A stretch of 64,000 bases of DNA from Theobroma cacao (Eukaryota > Streptophyta > Magnoliopsida > Malvales > Malvaceae). The notes under the pieces were generated by a model, which saw nothing but the letters and a program-made list of their open reading frames with translations, was not told the origin of the DNA and did not search any database. Location of the stretch: contig NC_030851.1 in the NCBI RefSeq assembly GCF_000208745.1, forward strand, positions 26,978,599 through 27,042,598, written 5' to 3'. Below, in pieces: positions 11,258-21,716 of this stretch. The position numbers were made by a program, and so were the translations under genes. The stretch's first letter is position 1, and every line of letters starts with the position of its first letter.

Positions 11258-13798
11258 CATATGGATGATTGGTGATGGTTGTTCAATTGCATATTCTTGT
11301 GATATATAAAGGCACATCGGCTGATCAACAGAGGAAAGGGGCTAAAAATAGGCTGAAGTGAAATTTAAATGATTGGAAACTAGCTCTCAGTAAAATGCTC
11401 AAATAGGGATTTGGAGATGTTGAATTATGCTTTGAGGGAAGTTGTAATGCTTCCATCATTATATCATTTGTCAGAATTAAGGGTTGAGTGAACTCCATTT
11501 TCTCTAGACTGGCGACCTAGCTTATTGACCAGCATTGAAGTTCCCAAACCAGCTGTTCTGCAGACTATAAACTTCCAATGTTTCTGGAGTTCACTAAACG
11601 TTCTTATGTCTTCTGGAATGAAACTGCTTACTTTTTCCTCTATTGTAAATTCGTTTTTTTTTCTTTATATGGATCAGTTACTAATGCAGTTGAATTGCTA
11701 AATCCTGGAAGTTTACCACGTAGAGTAATAATCTGAATGATCGAATTCGTATTCCCCTACCGGGACAATTGTACATCTCAATGATTTAAATCAGCTAAAA
11801 AATGTTCTCCTCTGAATGCTATTGTATCAAGTGCATGGGAAAAAGACTGTGTTTCCAACTTTACCAGGCCTGGGCTTTAATATTCAAAGCACCAGCGGGC
11901 CGAGCTCATGAATAGGTCGCCAGCTCGACAAACTAAAACACTAGTAAAATAGTTATTGTAGATTTTATTAGTTGATGATTCAGGAACCCCTTTTGAAGTA
12001 CTCTGTCGTGTTGAAAATGACAAGGGTACAATATTTCAAAGGCTATGAGATATACAAGACATAAAATCCTGCAGGTACGGTTTATAAGATTTAGTTTGAA
12101 AACCTATAAGCAGAATATTAGGGTTCACGCTTCACATCCAACCCTACCGACAGCAGAAAGAAAACAGAAACCATTATTCTTCTCGTCAATGCCTTCTGTC
12201 ATGTATTCAAGGAAAGAAAGAAAAAAAATAAAGAGCTTAAAGTTTCTTTAAAAACAGAAACAATAGAAGAAAATGCATAAGAAGGAAGTCTTCTTCTGGA
12301 GACCACGGAGAGAGGAAAAAAATTCTTTAAGTGCTGTATGATCAAGATGGATTTGAATGTGTTGTTCAGGGTTTCTCAATGAATTGCATTTATTTATTAT
12401 TTCTAGAGGTTAACTCAAATATCATTTTTGTCTTTATAATTTCAACACGATATTTGTATCCTCAAATGTCTTTATAATTTCTAAAGGTTGACTACAGATC
12501 CACTATGACATGCAATGGTGCTCCATGCCCTCGCAAAAGGACAACAAGGAATAAGAGAGAGAGAGAGAGAGTAACTTTTTGTTTGAAAGCATATGTATCC
12601 ATGCATCAGTCAAGGGTTTTTGTTTGATATATGTGGTGGTGAGAAGGACCAGAACATTCTTGTTGCTATTCCCAAATGGTCCGACCTACATTCACTCTCC
12701 ACTGACCTCTCATCAGGGCATAGCCCTAGCCAGCAGAGCAGGTCACGTACAAATGAAAAAAACATACCCGGCCCCCTTAACAGCTTTAGTTTTAGCCTTT
12801 TAAACAAATTATTATTATTATTATTTTTATGTAGCATTTTTCCATGCTTAATTTTCACATAGCCAAGCATGCAGTCAGAGACAAATGTGTATTACCTGAA
12901 AGCATATAAAATCACACTTGTCAACAGCAAATAAATAATATGATATGCAACTCAGACCCACGTCTCTTTCACAAAAGACATCCCCTTCCATGCATGAAAC
13001 ATTGAAACTTCAGCTTCAGCGTTCTCTCCTGCATTATTACACTTCAAGCCGTACAGATATTCACTGCGAAGAGAGAGTGATAAAGATGTGTCGACAGTTT
13101 TTAGCAGAAGAACTAAGGACAGAAATAAACATTAAGTAATAGGGGAGGAAGGGAAAAAAGAAAAAGAAAAAGAAAACCCCCAGTTGGGAAGAAAGGATAA
13201 TAGTATACTACAACAGAAGCCATATATGAAGAAATCGCGTGATCAGCAAACAAAAAACCCACTTTGATTTTGTTGAAGTGAAGGGTCGTTTTCTGTCTTG
13301 AATTTCGTTTTGACGTGGAGTTGTTTCCATTGCTCGGTTCAAGATCTGCTCTCTCCTTTCTTTTTTCTTGTTTTTATTTGTTTGGGTGCTTTGCTAAAAC
13401 AGCTTCCTGTCATTTCCTCGAGTGTGTCTTTGACGAACCATGATTTGATTGCTAACTATAGATATGCCGTGGTCAAAGCTGACTCAGCGAGAGGAAATAT
13501 ATACTTCTTCTGTTCGAATTTGTTAGTTTTTTCTTTTATTAACTTTATTTTTTGTTTAAAGAGCTCAATTTTGATCTTTACTTTTTAAAAAATCATAAAA
13601 AAATAAAATCCTGAAAAATAAGTTTTGAAATTTTTAAATTTCAGAATCTTCAAACCTTGTTTTTTGAAATTTTACTTCTATTTAATATTTTAAAAATTAA
13701 AGTCAAAAATTAAAATTATGATATATATGTATATATATCTCTTGTATATGAGCTTTTCACTCAATATTGATGACATACGAACAACCGTTATTAATTAT
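11258..13798. other. Intergenic region without a supported gene
   Basis: This starts with the 3' UTR of the IST1-like gene (probably to about 11700). The rest is AT-rich, with a short (GA)n run near 12558-12570, an ATT-repeat near 12808-12826 and an A-rich purine run near 13145-13185. Open frames of up to ~96 codons exist but show no family resemblance. From 13590 to 13760 the sequence is very AT-rich. Confidence 0.5.
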
Positions 13799-14387
13799 CT
13801 TTTTTAAGAGCTGAATATTATTAGCATAATTGCACCAAGTCACAAAAAAAGGTTTTCAGTTTTACAAGTCTAAATGAAACCAAAGGATACAAAAAGCCAA
13901 ATATATATACAATACATCTAAAGCCCAAATAACCCAACCACCACATAAAGGCCCTTATTGTCCGAATCTATACTTGAAAAACAACAATGACTCCTATTCT
14001 CTTTGCACCCCTTCTTTTGCTAACTGGTCAGCCATTTGATTAGCTTATCGAAGTGTATGTTGAATGTCTCAACTAGCAATGTTAGACATAGCAAATTCGA
14101 TAAATCTCATATTAGAACATAATCTCCATGGAGTAGAACTTAGCTTTTTAACCCATCTCATCCCATTAATGGAATCACTTTCCATCAACAACCTATAAGA
14201 AGATATCAATTTTGATGCAACAAAAATCAAGAAAGCTTCTTTAATAGCTAAAAACACAGTCTCATTATAATTAGCAATTCTAACATGTTTAGAAAATAAA
14301 ATTTTGATCATACCTTCCTCATTTTGAAGCACACATCTAATGCTTGCCATCCTCGGTTTAGAAGAAAAAAACCATCTACATTGAATT
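13799..14387 (-). pseudogene. LINE fragment: RNase H-like domain and 3' end, reverse strand
   Basis: On the reverse strand the sequence from 14387 downward reads FNVDG..., then a frameshift, then CVLQNEEGMIKILFSKHVRIANYNE, a Glu-bearing segment before FLIFVASKL, LLMESDSINGMRWVKKL, and finally, past an in-frame stop, DIQHT...ANQMADQLAKEG. This is the order of the RVT_3-type RNase H domain found at the end of plant L1 LINE ORF2 (a second example lies at 47430-47830). The + strand T-run at 13799-13805 could be the poly(A) tail of the element. The fragment is cut directly after the FNVD codons by the LTR beginning at 14388. It is clearly dead. Confidence 0.75.
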
Positions 14388-16097
14388 TGTTAGATAAAGA
14401 AGCTTGTAACACAACAACCAAGAGGGGGTGAATTGGTTTTAACTGAAAATTTCACATTTCTTTCAAAATCAGTTAAAGATCAGAACTTTAAGCATCAAAA
14501 TAGAAAAACAGTGCAAGAAATGAAAAATAAAGCATATTAAGTTGAAAGAGAAAAGAGAGTGAACTCAGTCAAGATTTTTATAGAGATTCAGCCTCACAAT
14601 GCCTACGTCCTCTCATTCGATATCACAAAAAGTTTAAATCCACTAAAGTTGTTGCCTTTCTCAACTAGGTTCAAGTATAACCTTTACAAGCAAGTGCTTT
14701 TTAAGGATCAAGCATAACTTATCAACAAGTCACTGCCTTTTCAAGGTTAAAGCACAACTTATCTACCTTTTCCAATGAAATTATAACCAATCTTACTTTT
14801 TCAAGGCTTAAGTATAACCTATGTACCTTTTCAAGGAGGTATAACCTATCAATAGTGGATTACAAGGATTGTGCCTCTAGATAGGCTGATCAATAGAATT
14901 GGAGTACAAGAGAATCAAGCAAAGATTATGGAATGTAAGCTCGAAACTAATGCTCTATTTTTGAGAGAGTTTCGTAGAGTGAGAAAAGTATGAGCTTGCG
15001 AATGAAAGCTTTTCTCTCCTAGTTGAAGTGTAGATCTTCTCTCTTTTTTTCTTGGTTCTCTCTTCTCTTTTAGAATGAACTTTTTGGAGGTATTTATAGC
15101 CTTACTCAATTTCTGCCCATTAAAGAGAAAGAGAATTCAAAATTTCAAATGTCAGGACCATTTGAGTCAAGTTTGTCAATCTTCACGAATCGATCATTGC
15201 CCATCTAAGAAGTCGACTCTTTTGTACCCTGGGACATTTTGTTTCCAAGGAATTGATCTTTCCATTCTCCAAAAGTTGATTTTTCTTGCTTTAACTTTGA
15301 ACTTGATGCTTTCTAGTTTCAAAGAATTGATCATTCCTTCATTGAGTAGTCACTTTTTCTTTTCTTGCTTTAGGTCTAGAACATTCTGCTTTGCATGAAT
15401 TGACTTTTCTCCTTCTCAGAAGTTGACTCTTCTTGCCCTTTTAACATCACTTTGAAATTTCAAATTTGGGTTTTCCTACTCAAAAACCTCCCCTTTTAGC
15501 TTCTTCAACAAGTTTTCATCTTTTCTTCATTTTGCATCAAATAATCGATCAATGGAACTTGATAAGTCGATTCTTTCTATTTAGTACTTCTTCTTTGTGC
15601 TTCTATCTCAGGAATCGATCTATTTCTCCTATAGAAGTCGATTCTCGCAATCTAATAACTTTCTACTTTTTAAGGATCGATGGTTCCTCTATTTGCAAGT
15701 TGATTCCTTCTTGTTGCAATGAAAAAATATTGCTTTCTTTTAACAAGAATCGAGACTTCACTTTTCAGAAGTTGATTTTTTTTTTCAATAGAACTTGTTT
15801 TTAAGGCACTTAAATGATTTTATCTTTCATAAATAACTTTAAAACATTTAGGGGTATGTTCTTTCATATCAAAATCATTTTCATTCAGTTCCAAAAAATA
15901 TTTAAATCATTGAATTTTGTCATTTCAAAACTAGACTCAATTTCAAAGCTAACAGTGTTTTTTTTTTTATATGACAAAATTAAAAGCTAAATTTGCAAGA
16001 AACTCCCTTCTAAATTTGTGCTTACCTTTCAAGACATTTAAGAAATTTTCAAAAGCACATTTAGAAAAATATTATGCGCATATAGAAATTTCCAACA
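14388..16097 (-). mobile_element. LTR (probably the 3' LTR of a reverse-strand copia/SIRE-like element)
   Basis: The 1.71-kb stretch starts TGTTAG and ends CCAACA, a TG...CA terminal inverted pair. It has no coding capacity. It begins exactly where the LINE RNase H reading frame stops, so the left border is firm. Orientation is inferred: just outside the right border, at 16136-16147, lies CTCCCCCTTTTTG, whose complement is a purine tract of the AAAAAGGGGGAG kind that precedes 3' LTRs of many plant copia elements. The gap of ~38 bp between this tract and the TG is longer than usual; the border could instead be CTACACA near 16107. No target duplication can be tested because the other end is not visible. 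Confidence 0.55.
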
Positions 16098-16949
16098 TGT
16101 CTACACAATAAAGCATAGCAAAATTACTTATTCTTCTCCCCCTTTTTGTTGTATCAAAAAGTGTGAGAACAAAGAACACAATTTCAATGCTTAAGAGGAC
16201 ATAAGATCATCAGTAGCACAATTAAATAAAATGCCAGAAGGCAAGAAATGATCAACCAAAATGAAAAGTTCTACATTAACCACCAATTAAAGTATAGAAT
16301 ATCATAGCATGCATGCAAAATACCTCATCATATTAGAGCATGCAAAAAGTGATGCATAAGATGTATGAATGCACATGGTATGTTCAGGTTTTTGGAGATG
16401 GGGGCTTTAGTTTTGGTGAAAAGGGTAGTAATTTGATTATCGATGATGAGGGTAGTGAGGTGTTGATTTGCACATTTATCTCTACTTGATCTTTAGTAAG
16501 CTGCAGTTGTCTTGTTGAGAGTTTTTCCATCTTTTTTTGAAGCTTGATGATTTCTTTGTTGATGATTTTGAGAGAATGGCTGCGATATTCTCAAAATCAT
16601 AAATGCATTTTGGTATCATTTCCTTAAGCTTTGTCATGGCATTTCTTTCTTACTTGTGTTGCCTATTACATAGATTTTGCTTTGCAGTGTTACCAACTGT
16701 GTTTGGTGGAATTGAAGGTTCTGGGATAGGTGTTTGAAATGCAGTATTTGACATTTCCTCTATTTTTTTCTTTTTGGTTGAAGCTCCTTGTTGCCTACTC
16801 TTCTTTATGCATTAATTGCTAGTAGTATCAATCTCAATTTGAATTTTAGCAACTGATGGTTTGTCAAGATACTTAACTTTGTCCTACATCACAAGCTTGT
16901 TAATGGAAGTTTCTATCTTCCATTTGTCTAGCATTTCAGAAATGGCCAT
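16098..16949 (-). mobile_element. Internal part of the reverse-strand LTR element with a degenerate ORF
   Basis: Reverse-strand translation from about 16940 to 16250 shows a broken but continuous-looking protein of polar, Lys/Gln-rich character (EMLDKWKIETSINKL, SVAKIQIEIDTTS, PIPEPSIPPNTVGN, MIPKCIYDFENIAAILSK), interrupted by several stops. I recall such segments from plant LTR elements lacking recognisable pol here, but I cannot name the protein. It is ended abruptly at 16950 by another LTR. Confidence 0.45.
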
Positions 16950-18340
16950 TGATAACTTTATTTTATAGAGTTATTTTGTCACAATTTTGAGTATTAAAGT
17001 AGCTAAGTCCTTGAGATTTAATTTAAATATTGAATATTTTCATTTATTTATTTTAATTTGGTAATTTATGTTGAGTTCATTTAATTTAAGCTATTTTATG
17101 TTTTTTTGTTATTTAGATTAGTTATTACTTAAGAATTTTTGCTTTTGTAGGAAACCAATGCAAGGGGTGTTTATTTTAAGAAGGAAATGCATTTAAGGTG
17201 TAGACTTTTACTGCATATATGCTGGTATTTTGAGTATATATATCAATATAGAAGTCTAATTGACTTTATTATTGAACCAATGGAAAGATAAGAGGTAGAT
17301 ATACAACTTTCATGTTTACCACTTTTCCTAGTTTGTTTTCAAAATTGGTGAAAAACATGTCAAAATTTGGAACACTACAGTAGAGCTTGATGACCAAGTT
17401 ATAGGTCTTAATGCCATGGTCACCATGGGACTAGCACTGTGGTGCTCCAATGTCCAACAACACTGCAAGGGCTTTTAGTATGCTCAGAACCATGGCCATC
17501 ACTAGCCAACTGTCACGACCCAAATTCCTGGCCATGATCGGCGCATGGACTCAATGGACGTAGTCCACTAAGCCCAAGCAAGCCTATTAATATGACCTGT
17601 TTACCATTCCATCAAAATTTCTAAGTCACATTTTATAACTTGAATCAAAATAATACTAAGTATTGCCAACTCATAGTGGCATACAAATTAAATGTACATA
17701 TATTGTCTAAACGTACAATTTAATAATTTACATCACTTGTACATGTTTACAACAAAATGACTCTGGGTTTCCAGCGAAGTGACCACAGTGAAGGTGTAGC
17801 TACTGAATGCCATTGATACCTACCAAAGGTACGAATCTACAAGGACACCTTGACCTAGCTACCGGCTACCTCTTGATCTAAAAACATGAAGTTGAAAATG
17901 GTGAGTATAAACCCAGTGAGTGAACAAGAAAGGAACAAGTAAACATTAAGGAATGATTAACGAAATCATGATGCATTCATTTTTCGAAACAATACAATTT
18001 GTTTTAGTTCTTATTAAAACCCCTCATGTAAACCCCACATGAGTAAATCACTTTATGAAAAGGGTCCATGCTCAACATAGGATTTGGATAGTAAAAACTT
18101 TAATAGCATTCATGCGAATCAGGTCAAATAAACGATGGGTCCTAACTGCAGCGAGAATGCCTTTATGCTACAGCGACACTTGACTTAAATTATCAACTAG
18201 CTGAGGGTTTCTCACCAAACCTCCTCATTTTAAACTTAATTCATTTATTCCTTAATGTTGGAAGTCCATGCTCAACTATGGTACCAAAGAAATGGAAAAT
18301 AGGGTAGCAACCAAACCAAATGAGGAGCAAAACAAAAAGT

Positions 18341-18470
18341 TTTTCGCTGCAGCGAGAATGAATCTCGCTGCAGTGAAATTTTGATCACAAAACAGAAAGT
18401 TTCTCGCTGCAGCGAGATTTTCGTCCAGCCTTACCCCTCACACCCTAGAGTTTCTCGCTGCAGTGAGAAA
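18341..18470. repeat. Cluster of CTCGCTGCAGCGAG palindromes inside the solo LTR
   Basis: Near-identical copies of the 14-bp palindrome occur at about 18343, 18363, 18402 and 18452, alternating between perfect (CTGCAGCGAG) and one-base variants (CTGCAGTGAG). A weaker copy lies at 18150. Related motifs occur in LTR B at 30990-31035. Each copy can form a hairpin in RNA and has a central CTGCAG, a symmetric CHG methylation site. Confidence 0.8.
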
Positions 18471-18634
18471 CTGGGCATCAGCAAAAATTCCTCATTCTCT
18501 CAAGCAAAGGCCACCCTGTTCACATGACCAACACAACATGAAACTCATATAATTTCCCAAAGTTTAACATGTCAAATTTCACTTGCATTTCAACCATTTT
18601 CATATTCATGAACTTTCTATAACACATATATCTA

Positions 18635-18637
18635 TAA

Positions 18638-18679
<42 letters not shown>

Positions 18680-18689
18680 NTAAGATATA

Positions 18690-18740
<51 letters not shown>
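18635..18740. repeat. (TA)n microsatellite with one N
   Basis: About 50 TA units interrupted near the middle by a single N at 18680 and a short AAGATATATAC segment. The N and the length suggest an assembly uncertainty. Confidence 0.95.
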
Positions 18741-18742
<2 letters not shown>

Positions 18743-20201
18743 TCATCGTGCGCACTCTCCCACCGTCATCAACTCATGTGCACTCCCTACTAGTATATGG
18801 CTGGGTCATCATAAGCTTATGTGCACTCCCACTCGCACATAGCTAGGTCATCATCGGCTTATATGCATTCCTACTCGCACATAGCCGGTTCCACATCAAC
18901 ATACAAAGAAGCACCCAATGCATATAATGCATATTATCATATTGTGATAACACATAAACCATTGTATAGCACATTTTCAAAATATAAAATCACTTCACCA
19001 AAGGCTTGTTCCCAAGGTACATTTTCAGAGGAAAATTGGATAAAATCTTTCAAATGTTTGTATAGTTGCATTCACATTCGCAAAACAAATTTTGAAATGC
19101 AAGTCCACTCACTGGTATGTTGTTGGGCCTTTAATCGACTCTAACTTCCTTAATGGTCCAAATGGGGCGATAGAGCTTCGTTGGAACCTACCATTACATT
19201 AGCATCACCATTATGTCAATTCACATACTTATAGATTCTAAAAGCTATTTCTTGGCTAGCTTCCAATTGCCATTTAAATGGCTATCTATATTCACTACCT
19301 TAACCACTCTAAAATGAATAAACATCCTACTATGAAACATTCACGAGCCTAATCATTAGCCACTCTCAACATTTAAAATCAACTTTAATTTACTGCTCAC
19401 TTGATAGCTTCGAAAGTTTGAAATTCTTTCCAATAGTTTTCCAAGCTATTATAGGGGCTTTCTTTCTCTTTTTCTCTCTAAACACCTAGCTAGTGAGAGA
19501 AAGTATGGAAGTGGGATTTTTCAAGGGTTTTAAAGTGAAAAAGTGAAAGATCACAAGGGTTCTAGTCAAAAGGGCATAAAGGTATGAAAATTAAAGCTAG
19601 AGAGAGAAAGTTATGAAAGTTTCATATCACGCTTCCATGGAGGATGGAAGTAATGTGAGATGGAAGAAGAAGAAGAAGGAGAAGAAGCTGCTGGAAGAAA
19701 AAGATATTTATAGCTCAAGCTTATCCATTCCACTTGAAATTACGAAAATGCCCCTCCACAAAATTAGCTTGTTCTCTTCCAATCCTTCATGCAATCTTTT
19801 ACTCTTCTGACACCAGGACAAGGTCCATAATGGTCTAGAAATGCTCGAGTTCATGAAAACTTAAAAATTTTTACCCGAGATGAAAAATGAACATTTTGCC
19901 CCTGTTGTGAAAATTATTGAAACTTCTAGTTTCTTCGTGTTTTCATCATTACACATCATTTATGCAGTTTTATGCCTATTTAGACCTTAAAATATAATAA
20001 AAATTTCTTCTGAGAGCTTATTAAAAGAAATGACAAAACTGCCCCTAGCTCGTGTTATGGCGTCTATGCCTAGTTACAAGCTTATAGAGGTTAAGGTCTC
20101 ACACCAACACCATGACGTCAAAGAGAAAAAGTAGAAAAAATATATAAAGATGTTTAAATGGGGGAAAAGACTTCTTGTGCACTTGGGCTTCTATTTGACA
20201 C

Positions 20202-21716
20202 TGTCAGTTAAAATTCTACTATGCAAATATACGTATCGAATAAATAGTCTATAAGCAAGTAAAGTATCAATCCTACAAAGAATTGATTTAAAATTTTACT
20301 AAGTACTAAAATTAGAACAATTTAGTTTTATCCAAATAATTAAAATATGAATTTTAATTAAACTAAAAATTACCCAATTAAAACTATTTTAATTAAAAAT
20401 TAAAGCAACAAAATAATTGGGTAAAAAAACTAATCAAACAAGCTTAGGATTACAATATCCCTCACATTTCATCTAAATCTTAACTCTCTTCCTCAACTTA
20501 TTTAAATGGGTTGAATTGCTAACCTAGAGTCCTCAATCATTTATAAGAGTTACTCGACTCGTCTTATAAATATCTATTTTAACCAAAACACTATATCCTT
20601 ATGTGAATTGAAATTAAAATAGACTCATTAAGTTCAGGCTCTAATCTGGCTACATATGGCATATAGGAATATCCCTATCCTATACGCAAATCAATTAATA
20701 TGATCATATGCTACCTAATTTTAGTCTACGCTAAACTCCCTTTTCCAAGTTTGTTTAGGTTCTTAAATCAATTTAATTGGTGGCCAAGCAATTAAAAGCA
20801 TTAAGAACAAATTGGAATGAACAATTCAATTCCATTGAAAATAAGCAAGAAAGAGATTAAAAATTCAGATTACATGTGAGTTCAACTGCAATCCTAGAAA
20901 AATAGTTTAGTTCATAATATCTAATAAAAACTTCATCCAAAGAAAATTAGCCATTAATCCAAGCTAAAAAAAAATAAAAAAAACACAAAAGTAGATAGAG
21001 AAAACTAATAGTTGAAGCTTTGTGATCTTGATTCTCCCTTCAATTAGATAGAGAAAACTAATAGTTGAAGCTTTGTGATCTTGATTCTCCCTTCAATTCT
21101 CTTACTTTCTTGCTTTGTTTTTGGCTTTTTTTCTCTAGAGAAATTGCTTGTTGCCTCCTCCCAAAAGCCTCTGAAAAAGGCACCTTAAATAGCCTAAAAA
21201 AGCCCTAGCTTCCAAAATTCTGTAAGCTTGTTATTTTTGGAAAATATGTTGAGCGTTGCGGCTATCAAAGGTTTTGCTCAATTTTGTTCTTCTCGTGCAA
21301 TACTTTCACTTCGACAAGATTTTGATCACCTTTTGATCATAACTGGACAAAGTGGTAAACATTAAAGTTGTAAACTTGCCTCTTAGTTTTCTAATGGTTT
21401 AAAAATCATGTCATTTGAACTTCTGTAGTTGGAGATATGCTTGAAAAACCAAAACATATGCAAACAGAGCACCAGCCCATTATGCACCTTTCTTCACCAA
21501 TTGAAATTACTTTTAATCTTACTCCTACGAAAACATAAAAATAAATATAAATAACATAAAACTAACAATATTAACTTAAAATAAACATTTAAACATAAAT
21601 TAAACTAAAGTAATAAAATAAAGAAAAACACATAAATCCGATCCTAAATCTAGTCTAACTTAGACTAATTAGGTATTTAATCTCCCATTAAATATATGTA
21701 TTTAATGCACACATTA
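20202..21716 (-). mobile_element. Athila-type LTR, reverse strand, probable solo LTR with GACAC duplication
   Basis: The sequence parallels the LTR at 57862-59732 throughout: ATAYACGTATCGAA near the start, GCTAACCTAGA, CAATCCTAGAAA, AAAGCCTCTGAAAAAGG and CTTAAATAG. It is flanked by GACAC at 20197-20201 and 21717-21721, and the interrupted forward LTR resumes in register right after it. Its last bases read ATTA rather than the expected CA, so the right end is slightly uncertain. No internal region is present. Confidence 0.7.
20992..21097. repeat. Exact 53-bp tandem duplication within the Athila-type LTR
   Basis: TAGATAGAGAAAACTAATAG... (20992-21044) is immediately repeated at 21045-21097 without a visible difference. 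The corresponding place in the related LTR (about 58650) has one copy only, so the duplication is specific to this copy and young. Confidence 0.92.

Larger units (their letters stand above)
17511..20103 (-). mobile_element. Solo LTR of a B-related gypsy family, reverse strand, with perfect CCAAC duplication
   Basis: The element begins TGTCACGACC and ends GGTCTCACA. It is flanked by CCAAC at 17506-17510 and CCAAC at 20104-20108. Its body (to about 19905) is the reverse complement of LTR B at 29440-31608, including the purine-rich splice-like regions and the GAGTCACTTCGCTAATGG-type segment. The first ~200 bp of its own 5' end do not match B. There is no internal region, so it is a solo LTR formed by LTR-LTR recombination. 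It sits inside the Athila-type LTR. It contains a (TA)n array with one unresolved base and a cluster of CTCGCTGCAGCGAG palindromes. Confidence 0.9.

Noticed and set aside
12579..12870. Overlapping ORFs on both strands near 12.6-12.9 kb
   Set aside because: No family resemblance, no splice-supported extension, mutually exclusive frames; treated as chance.
13298..13588. Hydrophobic 96-codon ORF that could look like a membrane protein
   Set aside because: Composition follows T-rich DNA; no conserved motif, no neighbours supporting a gene.
18583..18846. ORF rich in Tyr-Ile repeats
   Set aside because: It is translation of the (TA)n microsatellite through an unresolved base.
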